Notes: generated by a model from the letters alone, not told the origin. Positions 15,517 through 24,099 are shown, counted from the stretch's first letter. The stretch is 64,000 nucleotides of DNA from Candidatus Phosphoribacter baldrii (GCA_016704565.1 JADIZV010000002.1:806001-870000); one strand, 5' to 3'. Made by a program: numbers and translations.

Positions 15517-17268
15517 ATGCGCCACCCACAGACCCCTTCCCGTATGCCGTTCGGCAAGTACGTGCCGTTCCACGAGCAGATCCCGATCGACCTCCCGGAC
15601 CGGACCTGGCCGACCAACCGGTTGACCAAGGCCCCCCGGTGGGCGGCGGTGGACCTGCGTGACGGCAACCAGGCACTCATCGACCCGATGAACTCCGAAC
15701 GCAAGAAGCGGATGTTCGACCTGCTCGTGCGGATGGGCTACAAGGACATCGAGGTCGGCTTCCCCAGCGCAAGCGAGACCGACTTCAACTTCTGCCGCGA
15801 GCTCATCGAGGGCGGCCACATCCCCGACGACGTGACGATCCAGGTGCTCACCCAGTGCCGCGACCACCTCATTGAGCGGACCTTTGACGCGATCCGCGGG
15901 TCCAAGCAGGCGATCGTCCACTTCTACAACTCGACCTCGACCCTGCAACGGCGGGTCGTCTTCGGGCTGGACCAGGACGGGATCATCGACATCGCCGTCC
16001 AGGGCGCCCGCCTGATCAAGAAGCTCGAGGAGACGATCCCCGACACAGAGATCTTCTACGAATACTCGCCGGAGTCCTTCACTGGCACCGAGCTGGACTT
16101 CGCCATGCGGATCTGCAACGCCGTCATTGACGTCATCGACCCGACGCCCGACCACAAGATGATCGTCAACCTGCCGGCAACGGTCGAGATGATCACGCCC
16201 AACGTCTATGCCGACTCGATCGAGTGGATGATCCGCCAGCTCGACCGGCGCGACTCGCTCATCGTCAGCCTGCACCCGCACAACGACCGGGGGACCGCGG
16301 TTGCGGCCGCCGAGCTCGGGCTGCTCGCCGGCGCCGACCGGATCGAAGGATGCCTGTTCGGCAACGGTGAGCGCACCGGCAACGTCGACCTGGTGACGAT
16401 GGGCATGAACCTGTTCACCCAGGGCGTCGACCCCGAGATCGACTTCTCCAACATCGACGAGATCCGCCGGACCGTCGAGCACTGCAACCAGATCTCGGTC
16501 CACGAGCGCCACCCCTACGGCGGCGACCTGGTCTTCACCGCCTTCTCCGGTTCTCACCAGGACGCCATCAAGAAGGGCTTCGAGTGGCTGGAGAAGGACG
16601 CTGCGGCGGCTGGCACCGACGTCAACGGCATCCCGTGGGCGGTGCCCTACCTGCCGGTCGACCCGCACGACCTCGGCCGCAGCTATGAGGCCGTCGTGCG
16701 GGTCAACAGCCAGTCCGGCAAGGGCGGCGTCGCCTACATCATGAAGACCGAGCGCGGCATGGACCTGCCTCGTCGGCTGCAGATCGAGTTCTCCGGGGTC
16801 GTCCAGCGCGACGTCGACCAGGACGGCGGCGAGGTCACGCCCGCAGACCTGTGGCACAAGTTCGAGGACGAGTACCTCCCCACGCCCGACCACCCGTGGG
16901 GCCGGTTCCGCCTGGCCACCGCCAAGGTCGAGTCGATCGAGGACGGCGACACCAGCCTGCACGTCGGGCTGCGGGACCGCTCGGCCTCCGACTCGGAGGT
17001 CACCTGGCTGGACGGTCAGGGCAACGGACCGATCGCGGCCTTCTGCTCGGTGCTCGCCCAGCTCGGCATCGACGTGCGGGTCCTGGACTATGCCGAGCAC
17101 GCGATGAGCGCGGGCGGCGACGCCAAGGCCGCGGCATACGTCGAGTGCGCCGTCGGCGAGCGCGTGCTGTGGGGCGTCGGGATCGACTCCTCGATCATCA
17201 CCGCCTCGCTCAAGGCGATCGTCTCCGCGGTCAACCGCGCCCTGCGCGAGGCCCACGTCCCCGCCTGA
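15517..17268 (+). CDS. leuA: 2-isopropylmalate synthase LeuA
   Basis: 583 residues, the first committed enzyme of leucine synthesis (acetyl-CoA plus 2-oxoisovalerate). The catalytic TIM barrel carries WAAVDLRDGNQALIDPM, GFPSASETDF, EYSPESFTGTELDFA, SLHPHNDRGTAVAAAELGLLAGADRIEG and the FGNGERTGNVDL motif. The C-terminal regulatory LeuA dimer domain (about residues 440-583) is present, so feedback inhibition by leucine is likely. ATG at 15517 gives MRHPQTPSRMPFGKY, like other actinobacterial LeuA; ATG at 15544 is an alternative. A leader peptide with three Leu codons and a hairpin precede it. Confidence 0.96.
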   Translation: MRHPQTPSRMPFGKYVPFHEQIPIDLPDRTWPTNRLTKAPRWAAVDLRDGNQALIDPMNSERKKRMFDLLVRMGYKDIEVGFPSASETDFNFCRELIEGGHIPDDVTIQVLTQCRDHLIERTFDAIRGSKQAIVHFYNSTSTLQRRVVFGLDQDGIIDIAVQGARLIKKLEETIPDTEIFYEYSPESFTGTELDFAMRICNAVIDVIDPTPDHKMIVNLPATVEMITPNVYADSIEWMIRQLDRRDSLIVSLHPHNDRGTAVAAAELGLLAGADRIEGCLFGNGERTGNVDLVTMGMNLFTQGVDPEIDFSNIDEIRRTVEHCNQISVHERHPYGGDLVFTAFSGSHQDAIKKGFEWLEKDAAAAGTDVNGIPWAVPYLPVDPHDLGRSYEAVVRVNSQSGKGGVAYIMKTERGMDLPRRLQIEFSGVVQRDVDQDGGEVTPADLWHKFEDEYLPTPDHPWGRFRLATAKVESIEDGDTSLHVGLRDRSASDSEVTWLDGQGNGPIAAFCSVLAQLGIDVRVLDYAEHAMSAGGDAKAAAYVECAVGERVLWGVGIDSSIITASLKAIVSAVNRALREAHVPA

Positions 17269-17288
17269 AACCGGGGCCGACCCCGCGA

Positions 17289-17326
17289 CGGTATGCCGCC
17301 CGCTCACCCGAGTGGGCGGCATACCG
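17289..17326. terminator. Bidirectional terminator built from two inverted octamer copies
   Basis: A perfect 13-bp stem, CGGTATGCCGCCC with its complement, around a 12-nt loop, between the convergent ends of leuA and alkB. Each arm contains one GTATGCCG octamer in opposite orientation, as DNA-uptake sequences do in Neisseria and Haemophilus terminators. Confidence 0.75.
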
Positions 17327-17344
17327 CTGCGTGGGGGTGTGTGC

Positions 17345-17983
17345 TCAGGCGACGCCGCGCGGGCGGAACTGGATCGAGATGCGCGCCCCGACCGGCTTGG
17401 CGGTCTTGGGGATCGCGTGCTCCCAGGTGCGCTGGCACGATCCGCCCATCGTCGCCAGATCGCCGTGCCCGAGCGGGATCCGGTATGCCGTCCGCCCACC
17501 TCCGCGCGGCCGCAGACACAGCGGGCGGGCGGCGCCGAGGGACAGGATCGCCACCATCGTGTCGGTGGTGGCGCCGCGGCCGATGGTGTCGCCGTGCCAG
17601 GCGACGCTGTCGCGCCCGTCGCGGTAGAGGCACATGCCCGCGCTGGTGAAGTCTTCGCCGAGCTCGCGGTGGTAGTGCGCCGACAGCCGGTCGCGCGTCT
17701 CGGCGAGGATCGGCAGGGGGAGGGGCTCACCGGTGCGGTAGAAGCGGGTCATGCGGGGGACGTCGACGACGGTGTCGTACATCTGACGGCGCTCGGCCTG
17801 CCAGGGGACGGCGGTGCGCACCTGCTCGAAGAGCGCGTCCGCACCGGTCAGCCAGCCCGGGCGGACATCGAGCCAGGCGCCGAGGCCGAGGTCGATGCGC
17901 TGCACGGTGTCGCCGAGCTCGCCGAAGGCGGGTTCGTCGGCGAGGTCCAGGAGCGAGCTTTGCAGGCTGATCTGCTGCGACAT
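17345..17983 (-). CDS. AlkB-like 2-oxoglutarate/Fe(II)-dependent dioxygenase
   Basis: 212 residues. AlkB enzymes oxidatively remove alkyl lesions from DNA or RNA. LYRDGRDSVAWHGDTIG carries the H-x-D iron pair, WEHAIPK supplies the second histidine, and ARISIQFRP holds the 2-oxoglutarate-binding arginines. ATG at 17981-17983 (MSQQISLQSSLLDL) is chosen because TACACT lies 6 nt upstream with no Shine-Dalgarno, fitting a leaderless start; an in-frame ATG ten codons earlier lies ahead of that box. A dyad close to the actinobacterial SOS box sits at the start codon. This branch is the short bacterial AlkB homologue common in actinobacteria. Confidence 0.88.
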   Translation of the reverse strand: MSQQISLQSSLLDLADEPAFGELGDTVQRIDLGLGAWLDVRPGWLTGADALFEQVRTAVPWQAERRQMYDTVVDVPRMTRFYRTGEPLPLPILAETRDRLSAHYHRELGEDFTSAGMCLYRDGRDSVAWHGDTIGRGATTDTMVAILSLGAARPLCLRPRGGGRTAYRIPLGHGDLATMGGSCQRTWEHAIPKTAKPVGARISIQFRPRGVA

Positions 17984-17998
17984 AGAACAAGTGTACGA
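17983..17998 (-). promoter_or_regulatory. Possible LexA/SOS box at the alkB promoter
   Basis: TAGAAC-N4-GTACGA matches 10 of the 12 fixed positions of the mycobacterial-type SOS box TCGAAC-N4-GTTCGA. It covers the -10-like TACACT and the predicted start. Each half-site has one mismatch, so binding is uncertain. Confidence 0.35.
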
Positions 17999-18117
17999 CT
18001 GCTGGTGGTTCATGGGTGTCTGGGGGAACGGCCGTGTCGGGTGAGCGGAATCGACGCCAGGGTGTCCAATCCGCTCACCTGAGCGTGGTTGTCGGCCCGG
18101 CGGGGGAGAATGGCCCG

Positions 18118-18849
18118 GTGCCGCTCTACCGTGACGAGGCGGTCGTCCTGCGCACCCACCAGTTGGGGGAGGCCGACCGGATCATCACGGCGCTCACCCG
18201 CACCCGCGGCAAGATCCGCACGGTCGCCAAAGGGGTGCGGCGGACCTCGTCGCGGTTCGGCGCGCGGCTTGAGCCGTTCATGGTCGTGGATCTGCAGTGC
18301 TACGAAGGGCGCAACCTCGACACCGTCACCCAGGCCGAAACCCTTGCGCCACATGGCGATGCGATCTGCCGGGACTACACGGCATACACGGCGGCGACGG
18401 CGGTCGTCGAGACCTGTGACCGGCTGACCGAGGAGGGCGAGCCGGCCACCCAACAGTTCCTCCTCGTGTCGGGGGCGATGGCCGCGCTCGCTGCGGGCGA
18501 GCACGACCCGGGGCTGGTCCTGGATGCCTACCTGTTGCGCGCGCTTGCCGTCGCCGGGTGGGCACCGAGCTTCCACGACTGCGCCAAGTGCGGCGCGCCC
18601 GGCCCGCACCGCGCCTTCAACGTCGCCGCAGGCGGCTGCGTGTGCCCCGTATGCCGTCCCCCCGGCTCGGCCGCGCCCGCTGTGGACACGCTCCGGCTGC
18701 TCTCGGCGTTGCTCACCGGGGACTGGGTGTTGGCCGATGGGTCTGACGTGCTGCACCGGCGAGAGGGCAGCGGTCTGGTGGCGGCGTTCCTGCAGTGGCA
18801 CCTGGAACGCGGTGTGCGATCCTTGCGTCTCGTGGAGCGCACGCCGTGA
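18118..18849 (+). CDS. recO: DNA repair protein RecO
   Basis: 243 residues. RecO loads RecA in the RecFOR pathway. The N-terminal OB fold (YRDEAVVLRTHQLGEADRIITALT, GKIRTVAKGVRRTSSRFGARLEPF) and the helical domain with a four-cysteine zinc site (CAKCG ... CVCPVC) are present. GTG at 18118 lies 9 nt after GGGGGAG and gives VPLYRDEAVVLR, the normal N-terminus; longer in-frame versions run into unrelated sequence. The gene overlaps uppS by 4 nt, the usual recO-uppS pair in actinobacteria. The second zinc pair is encoded by an octamer copy (gta tgc cgt). Confidence 0.94.
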   Translation: MPLYRDEAVVLRTHQLGEADRIITALTRTRGKIRTVAKGVRRTSSRFGARLEPFMVVDLQCYEGRNLDTVTQAETLAPHGDAICRDYTAYTAATAVVETCDRLTEEGEPATQQFLLVSGAMAALAAGEHDPGLVLDAYLLRALAVAGWAPSFHDCAKCGAPGPHRAFNVAAGGCVCPVCRPPGSAAPAVDTLRLLSALLTGDWVLADGSDVLHRREGSGLVAAFLQWHLERGVRSLRLVERTP

Positions 18850-19733
18850 CCGGCCAGCTTGGGGATCGCGGGCCCGGCACGGCGGGGGAGCCAGCGGGAG
18901 GACCGGCGGGAGTTGCAGCGTCGGCAGGCAGGGGAGCAGCGGCATACCAGCGGCCCTTCGGGCACCCCACGGGGGCGAGGCCGCCCGCGATCCCGGCCGA
19001 GCTGGTTCCACAACACGTGGCGATCGTCATGGACGGCAACGGGCGCTGGGCCAACCAGCGAGGGCTACCACGGACCAAAGGTCACGAGGCGGGCGAGGCG
19101 GCGCTGCTCGACGTCGTCGCGGGGGCGATCGAGCTGGGCATCCCGCACCTGTCGGCCTATGCGTTCTCGACCGAGAACTGGCGGCGCTCGCCCGACGAGG
19201 TCCGCTTCCTCATGGGGTTCAACCGCGACGTCATCCGACGGCGGCGCGACCAGCTCAACTCCTGGGGCGTGCGGATGCGCTGGGTCGGGCGGCGGCCGCG
19301 GCTGTGGCGGTCGGTGATCAGCGAGCTTGAGGTCGCGCAGGAGCTGACCCGGCACAACACTGGGCTGACCCTGTATTTCTGCGTCAACTACGGCGGCCGG
19401 GCCGAGATCGCCGATGCGGTCGTGAGCATCGCGCAGGAGGTCGCCGCCGGGCGGCTCAAGCCGTCGGGGATCGACGAGCGCACCATCGCCCGCCATCTGA
19501 CCGAGCCGTCGATGCCGGATGTCGACCTGTTCGTGCGCTCGTCGGGGGAGCAGCGCACGTCCAACTTCCTGCTCTGGCAGTCGGCCTATGCAGAGATGGT
19601 CTTCCTGGACACCCTGTGGCCCGACTTCGACCGGCGTCATCTGTGGCAGGCCGTCCAGATGTATGCCGCCCGCGACCGCCGCTACGGCGGCGCCGTCGAC
19701 ATCCCGGAGCCCCCGCCAGCGCCGGTCCTCTGA
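18846..19733 (+). CDS. uppS: Isoprenyl transferase (undecaprenyl/decaprenyl diphosphate synthase, UppS family)
   Basis: 295 residues. A cis-prenyltransferase making the lipid carrier for cell-wall synthesis. HVAIVMDGNGRWANQRGLPR has the catalytic Asp, AYAFSTENWRRSPDEV and LYFCVNYGGRAEI follow, and RSSGEQRTSNFLLWQSAYAE and FLDTLWPDF are the diphosphate-binding end. GTG at 18846 overlaps the recO stop. About 55 Gly/Ala-rich residues precede the fold; part of this tail may be untranslated if a later start is used. The chain length of the product cannot be deduced. Confidence 0.94.
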   Translation: MTGQLGDRGPGTAGEPAGGPAGVAASAGRGAAAYQRPFGHPTGARPPAIPAELVPQHVAIVMDGNGRWANQRGLPRTKGHEAGEAALLDVVAGAIELGIPHLSAYAFSTENWRRSPDEVRFLMGFNRDVIRRRRDQLNSWGVRMRWVGRRPRLWRSVISELEVAQELTRHNTGLTLYFCVNYGGRAEIADAVVSIAQEVAAGRLKPSGIDERTIARHLTEPSMPDVDLFVRSSGEQRTSNFLLWQSAYAEMVFLDTLWPDFDRRHLWQAVQMYAARDRRYGGAVDIPEPPPAPVL

Positions 19734-19773
19734 GTCCTGGCCGACCTCGGCCGCGCCGCCTGGCCCTGGGAGC

Positions 19774-20000
19774 CTGAAATTCCTCCACTGCCGGGGTTTG
19801 GGGGTCCGGTCGGGGGGGGGGCCCGGGAATCGCGCTGTCTAGCCGTGGAGCCCTGAGATCCTCACACTCGCCGGTGGTTTCAGCTCGGATTGGGACCCGG
19901 GGGCCCGATTTCCCCACACTCGCCGATGACTTCTGTCCGGGCAGCCTCCGGGGGGGCTGAATTCCTCACACCCGCTGACGTTTTCGTGGGCATGAGCCCG
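19774..20000. repeat. Imperfect tandem repeats in the uppS-ZIP gap
   Basis: Four diverged units begin near 19774, 19853, 19904 and 19957. They share a pattern of CTGAxATTCCTCACACTCGC followed by a G/C-rich run. Three spacings are about 50-53 bp; the first unit is stretched to 79 bp by G-rich sequence including a run of ten G (19812-19821). No gene was seen in this stretch, which lies between convergent genes. Confidence 0.6.
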
Positions 20001-20029
20001 CGCACCCCGGCTGAGCCCGCTCGCCCCGA

Positions 20030-20764
20030 TCAGACGGCGTGCGACAGCAGGAACGCCAGCGTGAACCCGGCCACGATGAACAACCCGACCAATCGCCCGG
20101 CATGTTCGGTCGCCTCGGGCACCATTGTGTCCCCGAGCATGGTGATGATCGCCCCCGCCGCGAAACACTGAACGAACGCCACGGCCTGCGCCGACGCGCC
20201 GCCGAGCACGGCATACCCGAGCGCCGCGGCGACGGCCGACGCGAGGCACACCAACCCCCAAAGGCCCAACACATAACGGGGGGTCCGCCCCGCAGCCTTG
20301 AGGCCCGCGGACGCCGACATCGACTCGGGGATGTTGGAGAGGAACACTGCCGCCACCATCGCAACCCCGACCTCCCCGCCCCCCAACAGGCTCGATCCGA
20401 TCGCCGCAGATTCCGGTATGCCGTCCAGCAACGCCCCGAGCACGAGCGCGGTCGCGCCGCCGGCCGAGACGTGGGTCTGGTTGATGGGGCTTTTGCGTCG
20501 ATGTCCGCCGCGCTGGTCGATGAGCCAGTCACCGATGAAGAACGTCGCCGCCCCGGCACATAGCCCGCCGATGACTGAGCCCGAGCCGCCCGACTCGAAC
20601 GCCTCCAGCGTCAGCTCGAACGACACTGCGCTGATGAGCACGCCAGCTCCGAAAGCCATGACCAGCCCGAGCAGCCGCGTTGACACCCGCGCATAGAGCC
20701 CGAGGAGAGAGCCGACGACCAGCGCCAGCCCTCCAACCAGACCCCACCACGCGGCAACGAGCAC
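20030..20764 (-). CDS. ZIP family metal transporter
   Basis: 244 residues with about eight hydrophobic segments, starting with GTG at 20762-20764 (MLVAAWWGLVGGLALVVGSLL). ZIP proteins bring zinc or other divalent metals into the cytoplasm. LVLGALLDGIPESAAIG is the conserved helix with the metal-site H/D-G-x-P-E motif, and FLSNIPESMSAS is its pair in the next helix. A cytoplasmic loop (DQRGGHRRKSPINQTH) lies between helices 3 and 4. In position 4 the usual His of the HGIPE motif is Asp (DGIPE), a known variant. It lies 77 nt downstream of zur, so it may extend the zinc regulon. No Zur box was found directly before it. Confidence 0.88.
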   Translation of the reverse strand: MLVAAWWGLVGGLALVVGSLLGLYARVSTRLLGLVMAFGAGVLISAVSFELTLEAFESGGSGSVIGGLCAGAATFFIGDWLIDQRGGHRRKSPINQTHVSAGGATALVLGALLDGIPESAAIGSSLLGGGEVGVAMVAAVFLSNIPESMSASAGLKAAGRTPRYVLGLWGLVCLASAVAAALGYAVLGGASAQAVAFVQCFAAGAIITMLGDTMVPEATEHAGRLVGLFIVAGFTLAFLLSHAV

Positions 20765-20841
20765 GACCGCAGTCTAGGGATCGACCGCGTGGCGTCAGGG
20801 TCAGGCGCGGCAGGCCTCACCGGCACTGAGAAACCTCGCGC

Positions 20842-21243
20842 TCAGCAGGTCGCGCAGGTGCCGACGATCTCGATCGTATGCCGCACGTCCCGGAACCCAT
20901 GTTCGCGCGCCACCGACTCGGCCCAGCTCTCCACGGTCGGGCCGGCCACTTCGACGGTGCGGCCGCAGATGCGGCATACGAGATGGTGGTGGTGATCGGT
21001 TGAGCACTGCCGATAGACGGCTTCGCCGTCGTCGGTGCGCAACACGTCGAGGCGGCCGACAGCGGCCAGAGCAGCCAGGCAGCGATAGACGGTCGCGAGG
21101 CCGATCGGGTTGCCGTCGCCGCGCAGACGGGCATGCAGCTGCTGGGCCGAGACGAAGTCCTCGGTCTGCCCGAGGGCCGCTGCAACCGCGAGTTGTTGGC
21201 GGGTCGGACGCCGGGTCGGGGCCCCCGCCGACTGCCCGGTCAC
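20842..21243 (-). CDS. zur: Fur family regulator, probably zinc uptake regulator Zur
   Basis: 133 residues. A winged helix (TRQQLAVAAALGQTEDFVSAQQLHARLRGDGNPIGLATVYRCLAALAAVGRLDVLR) is followed by the metal region DHHHHLVCRICGRTVEV and a C-terminal CATC, giving the two CxxC pairs of the structural zinc site. GTG at 21241-21243 overlaps the znuB stop by 4 nt; longer frames run into znuB. Its position in the znuACB operon, and the box found before znuA, identify it as Zur rather than Fur. It should repress its own operon when zinc is replete. Confidence 0.92.
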   Translation of the reverse strand: MTGQSAGAPTRRPTRQQLAVAAALGQTEDFVSAQQLHARLRGDGNPIGLATVYRCLAALAAVGRLDVLRTDDGEAVYRQCSTDHHHHLVCRICGRTVEVAGPTVESWAESVAREHGFRDVRHTIEIVGTCATC

Positions 21244-22286
21244 CGAGAGCCCCCCTCGCGAAGCTGAGCTCCGACCGAGTGCTCGTGCGCACGGGCTGGC
21301 TCGTCCGAGTCCTCGTCCGAGTGCTCGTCGTAGTGGGCGCCATGCGGGGCGTGCCGGTGACCGTCGTGGACGTAGTCGACATGATCGCCATGGGGGATCG
21401 CTTCGTGGCCACACCCGGGGCCATGTTCGTGCCCGTGGCCCTCGGCCTCGTCGTGGCGCGCGCCAGCCGCGCGGGCCAGCCGGCTGCGCACCGCAGACCC
21501 CACCGCAGCGACGAGAAACACCCCGATCGCCAGCAGGACGATCGTTCCGCCGGAGGGGGTGTCGGCGGCATACGAGACGACGACGCCGCCCACCGAACAC
21601 ACCAGACCGATCGCCACCGCCCAGGCCAGCGCGCTGCGGAAGCTACGGCCGATGAGCTGGGCTGCGGCGTTGGGCACGATCATCAGCGCGCTGATGAGCA
21701 GCAGCCCGACGATCCGCATCGACACGACGACCGTCACGGCGGTGAGGATCGCGAGCGCGAGGTTGAGGGCGAGCACCGGCAGGCCCGCGGATTGGGCGTA
21801 CTCCTCGTCGCTGGCCACCGCGAACAGCCGCCACCGCAGGACCGCGACGACGGCGAGGATGACGACGGTGAGCACCCCGAAGACCCACAGGTCACCCGGG
21901 GTGACGGTCGTGATCGCGCCGAACAGGTATGCCGTGAGGCTGGCCGGGGTGCCGCGCGAGGACTTCGCGATGATCACCACGCTGGCGGCGATGCCGCCGT
22001 AGAAGATGATCGCCAGAGCCACGTCGCCGTTGGCGCTGGCCGAGCTGCGGATGAGCTCGACGACGACGGCCGCGATGACGGCACCGATGAGGGCGGTCCA
22101 CACCGGTGACTGTCCGGCCCAGACGCCGACAGCGACACCGGCGAGGGCCACGTGACCCATCCCGTCACCGATGAGGGCCAGGCGGCGTTGGACGAGGAAG
22201 ACCCCGACGAGGGGAGCGGCGAGCCCGACGAGGAAGGCGGCCAGCAGCGCCCGCTGCATGAAGTCGATGCCCAGCATCTCGCTCAC
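21240..22286 (-). CDS. znuB: Zinc ABC transporter permease with His-rich C-terminal tail
   Basis: 348 residues. The ABC-3 family permease core of about 280 residues has eight or nine membrane segments (MQRALLAAFLVGLAAPLVGVFLVQRRLALIGDGMGHVALAGVAVG at the start). After the last helix comes an unusual tail of about 70 residues with many His and acidic residues (HGHEHGPGCGHEAIPHGDH and more), probably a cytoplasmic zinc-binding or sensing extension. GTG at 22284-22286 overlaps the znuC stop, and the end overlaps zur, both by 4 nt. Most ZnuB proteins lack such a tail, so it is the notable feature here. Confidence 0.92.
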   Translation of the reverse strand: MSEMLGIDFMQRALLAAFLVGLAAPLVGVFLVQRRLALIGDGMGHVALAGVAVGVWAGQSPVWTALIGAVIAAVVVELIRSSASANGDVALAIIFYGGIAASVVIIAKSSRGTPASLTAYLFGAITTVTPGDLWVFGVLTVVILAVVAVLRWRLFAVASDEEYAQSAGLPVLALNLALAILTAVTVVVSMRIVGLLLISALMIVPNAAAQLIGRSFRSALAWAVAIGLVCSVGGVVVSYAADTPSGGTIVLLAIGVFLVAAVGSAVRSRLARAAGARHDEAEGHGHEHGPGCGHEAIPHGDHVDYVHDGHRHAPHGAHYDEHSDEDSDEPARAHEHSVGAQLREGGSR

Positions 22287-23092
22287 GAGCGCGAACCTCC
22301 TTGCGACAGCGGGCCTTCCGCGGAGAGCACCGGCGACCAACGCGTCGGCCGGTCGAGGTGGTGGTGCCAATCGTGGTCATGGAGAACCTCTGAGCCGGTC
22401 GCGACAAACTCGTCCCGGCTGCCGTCGAACGCGATCCGACCTCCGTCGACGACGACGACCCGGGTGACCAGATCGGCGAAGGCCGCCAGCTCATGGGTGA
22501 CGACGACCAGCGTGAGGCCCTCGGCGACCAGACGGGCGAGCACCTCGACGAGCCCGTGTTGGTTGGCAATGTCGACACCTGCAGTCGGCTCGTCCATGAC
22601 GAGGACATCGGGTTCGCCGGCGAGAGCGCGGGCGATGAGCACCCGGCGCTGCTGCCCGCCAGACAGAGCGCCGACATCGACCGAGGCGCGGTCGGCGAGC
22701 CCGACCAGTTCCAGCGCGCGACGCACTTGCGCCCGGTCGGCGCGGGTCGCGAGCCCGAGCCAGGACTGTCTGGACAACCGCCCCGAAGACACGACCTCCG
22801 CGACGGTGACGGTCACCGACGAGGCGAGGGTATGCCGCTGGGGCACGTAGCCGAGGCGCGGATAGTCGCGGAAGGAGGCCCGCGGCATACCGAAGACGTC
22901 GACCTCGCCCGCGAGCAGGTCGGTGAGGCCGAAGAGGCCCTTGGCGATCGTCGACTTTCCCGACCCGTTCGGACCCAGGACGAGGACCACCTCGCCCGCC
23001 CGAATGGTGAGGTCGATGTCGGTGACGACAGCCCGCTCGCCGTAACCGAACGTGGCGCCGCGCAGCTCGATGACGGGGGCCGGGCCGGTCAC
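22283..23092 (-). CDS. znuC: Zinc ABC transporter ATP-binding protein
   Basis: 269 residues. Walker A GPNGSGKST, Q-loop in YVPQRH, signature LSGGQQRR, Walker B VLVMDEPT and switch His in VVTHE are all intact. The C-terminal extension ends with a small His cluster (HDHDWHHHLD), in keeping with zinc handling. GTG at 23090-23092 overlaps the znuA stop by 4 nt; a GTG two codons earlier is equally possible. It would energise import by the ZnuB permease in the next cistron. Confidence 0.93.
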   Translation of the reverse strand: MTGPAPVIELRGATFGYGERAVVTDIDLTIRAGEVVLVLGPNGSGKSTIAKGLFGLTDLLAGEVDVFGMPRASFRDYPRLGYVPQRHTLASSVTVTVAEVVSSGRLSRQSWLGLATRADRAQVRRALELVGLADRASVDVGALSGGQQRRVLIARALAGEPDVLVMDEPTAGVDIANQHGLVEVLARLVAEGLTLVVVTHELAAFADLVTRVVVVDGGRIAFDGSRDEFVATGSEVLHDHDWHHHLDRPTRWSPVLSAEGPLSQGGSRS

Positions 23093-24099
23093 GCGCACCC
23101 CAGCCCGGTCCGCAGTGCCGCGAGGTTGGCAAGCATGACCGCGCGGTAGTCCTTGCCGGGGGACAGGTCGGTGATCCCCTCGACAGGATCGAGCAGGGCC
23201 AGGGTTGCACCGGTCTCTTTTGCGACGGTCTGGGCGAACTTCGGGTCGACGAGGGTCTCGGTGAAGATGGTCCTCACGCCCGCGGCCTTCACGGTGGCGG
23301 CGACGTCGGCCAGTTGCTTGGCCGAAGGCTCCTGGTCGGGGGACAGGCCCGCGATCGGGACCTGGGTCAGGCCGTAGCGCGCGGCAAGATAGCCGAAGGC
23401 CGCGTGTCCGGTGACGAGTTTCGTTGTCGCGCAGCTCTTCAGCCCGGTCGCGAAGGTGCGGTCGAGGTCGGTCATCGAACTCGTGAAGGCCGCCGCCCGC
23501 GCCTGGTAGTCCGCGGCATGTGCGGGGTCGGCGTCGGCCAGGCGCTGCGCGAGGGCGGTGCCGACGGCGGCATACCGGATCGGGTCGAGCCAGAAATGCA
23601 GGTCCGTGGCCGCCTCGCCCGCCTCGCCCCCCGCAGGCGCGGCAAGGGTGAGTCCCGCCGCCGCCGAGACGTCGTATGCCGCTCGCCCGGCTTGTTGGGC
23701 GACGGCCTCGTCGACGGCGGGCTGGAAGCCCTTGAGGTAGGCGACCACCGACATCTTGGGCAGGTCGACGAGGTCCTTGGGGGTGAGCTCGAGATCGTGC
23801 GGCTCGACGCCGGGCTTGGTGAGGGTGAACACCTTGACCCCCGGACCACCGACCTGTTCGAGGAGGTAGGCCAGCGGATAGAAGGCCGCCGTGACCGGCA
23901 CCTGCAACGACGTTGCCTCGGCTGCCTCCTGCGCGGCTCGCGGCGACACACACCCGGCTGGGGCCACCAGCAGCGCGATGAACGCCCCGGCGAGGGCGAT
24001 CCGTCCGAAGAAGGGACGTCGCCGGGCCCGAAGAGGGGCGAGGAGAGAGTCGCGGTGAGGGGCGCGGTGAAGGGCGCGGAGAGAGGCGCGAGGCGGCAT
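23089..24099 (-). CDS. znuA: Zinc ABC transporter substrate-binding lipoprotein
   Basis: 336 residues from ATG at 24097-24099. The N-terminus is Arg-rich, then a hydrophobic stretch (IALAGAFIALLVAP) and a lipobox APAGC give lipoprotein export. The TroA-type fold shows VTAAFYPLAYLLEQVGG, KPGVEPHDLELTPKD (His ligand), DLHFWLDP, TGHAAFGYLAARYGL and FTETLVDPKFA, the metal-binding elements in order. The His-rich loop typical of ZnuA is short here (GGEAGEAAT). The Zur box lies 20 nt before the start, so the frame's longer version (from 24156) would read through the operator and is rejected. GGAGG is only 1 nt from the ATG, so the start is less than certain. Confidence 0.9.
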   Translation of the reverse strand: MPPRASLRALHRAPHRDSLLAPLRARRRPFFGRIALAGAFIALLVAPAGCVSPRAAQEAAEATSLQVPVTAAFYPLAYLLEQVGGPGVKVFTLTKPGVEPHDLELTPKDLVDLPKMSVVAYLKGFQPAVDEAVAQQAGRAAYDVSAAAGLTLAAPAGGEAGEAATDLHFWLDPIRYAAVGTALAQRLADADPAHAADYQARAAAFTSSMTDLDRTFATGLKSCATTKLVTGHAAFGYLAARYGLTQVPIAGLSPDQEPSAKQLADVAATVKAAGVRTIFTETLVDPKFAQTVAKETGATLALLDPVEGITDLSPGKDYRAVMLANLAALRTGLGCA

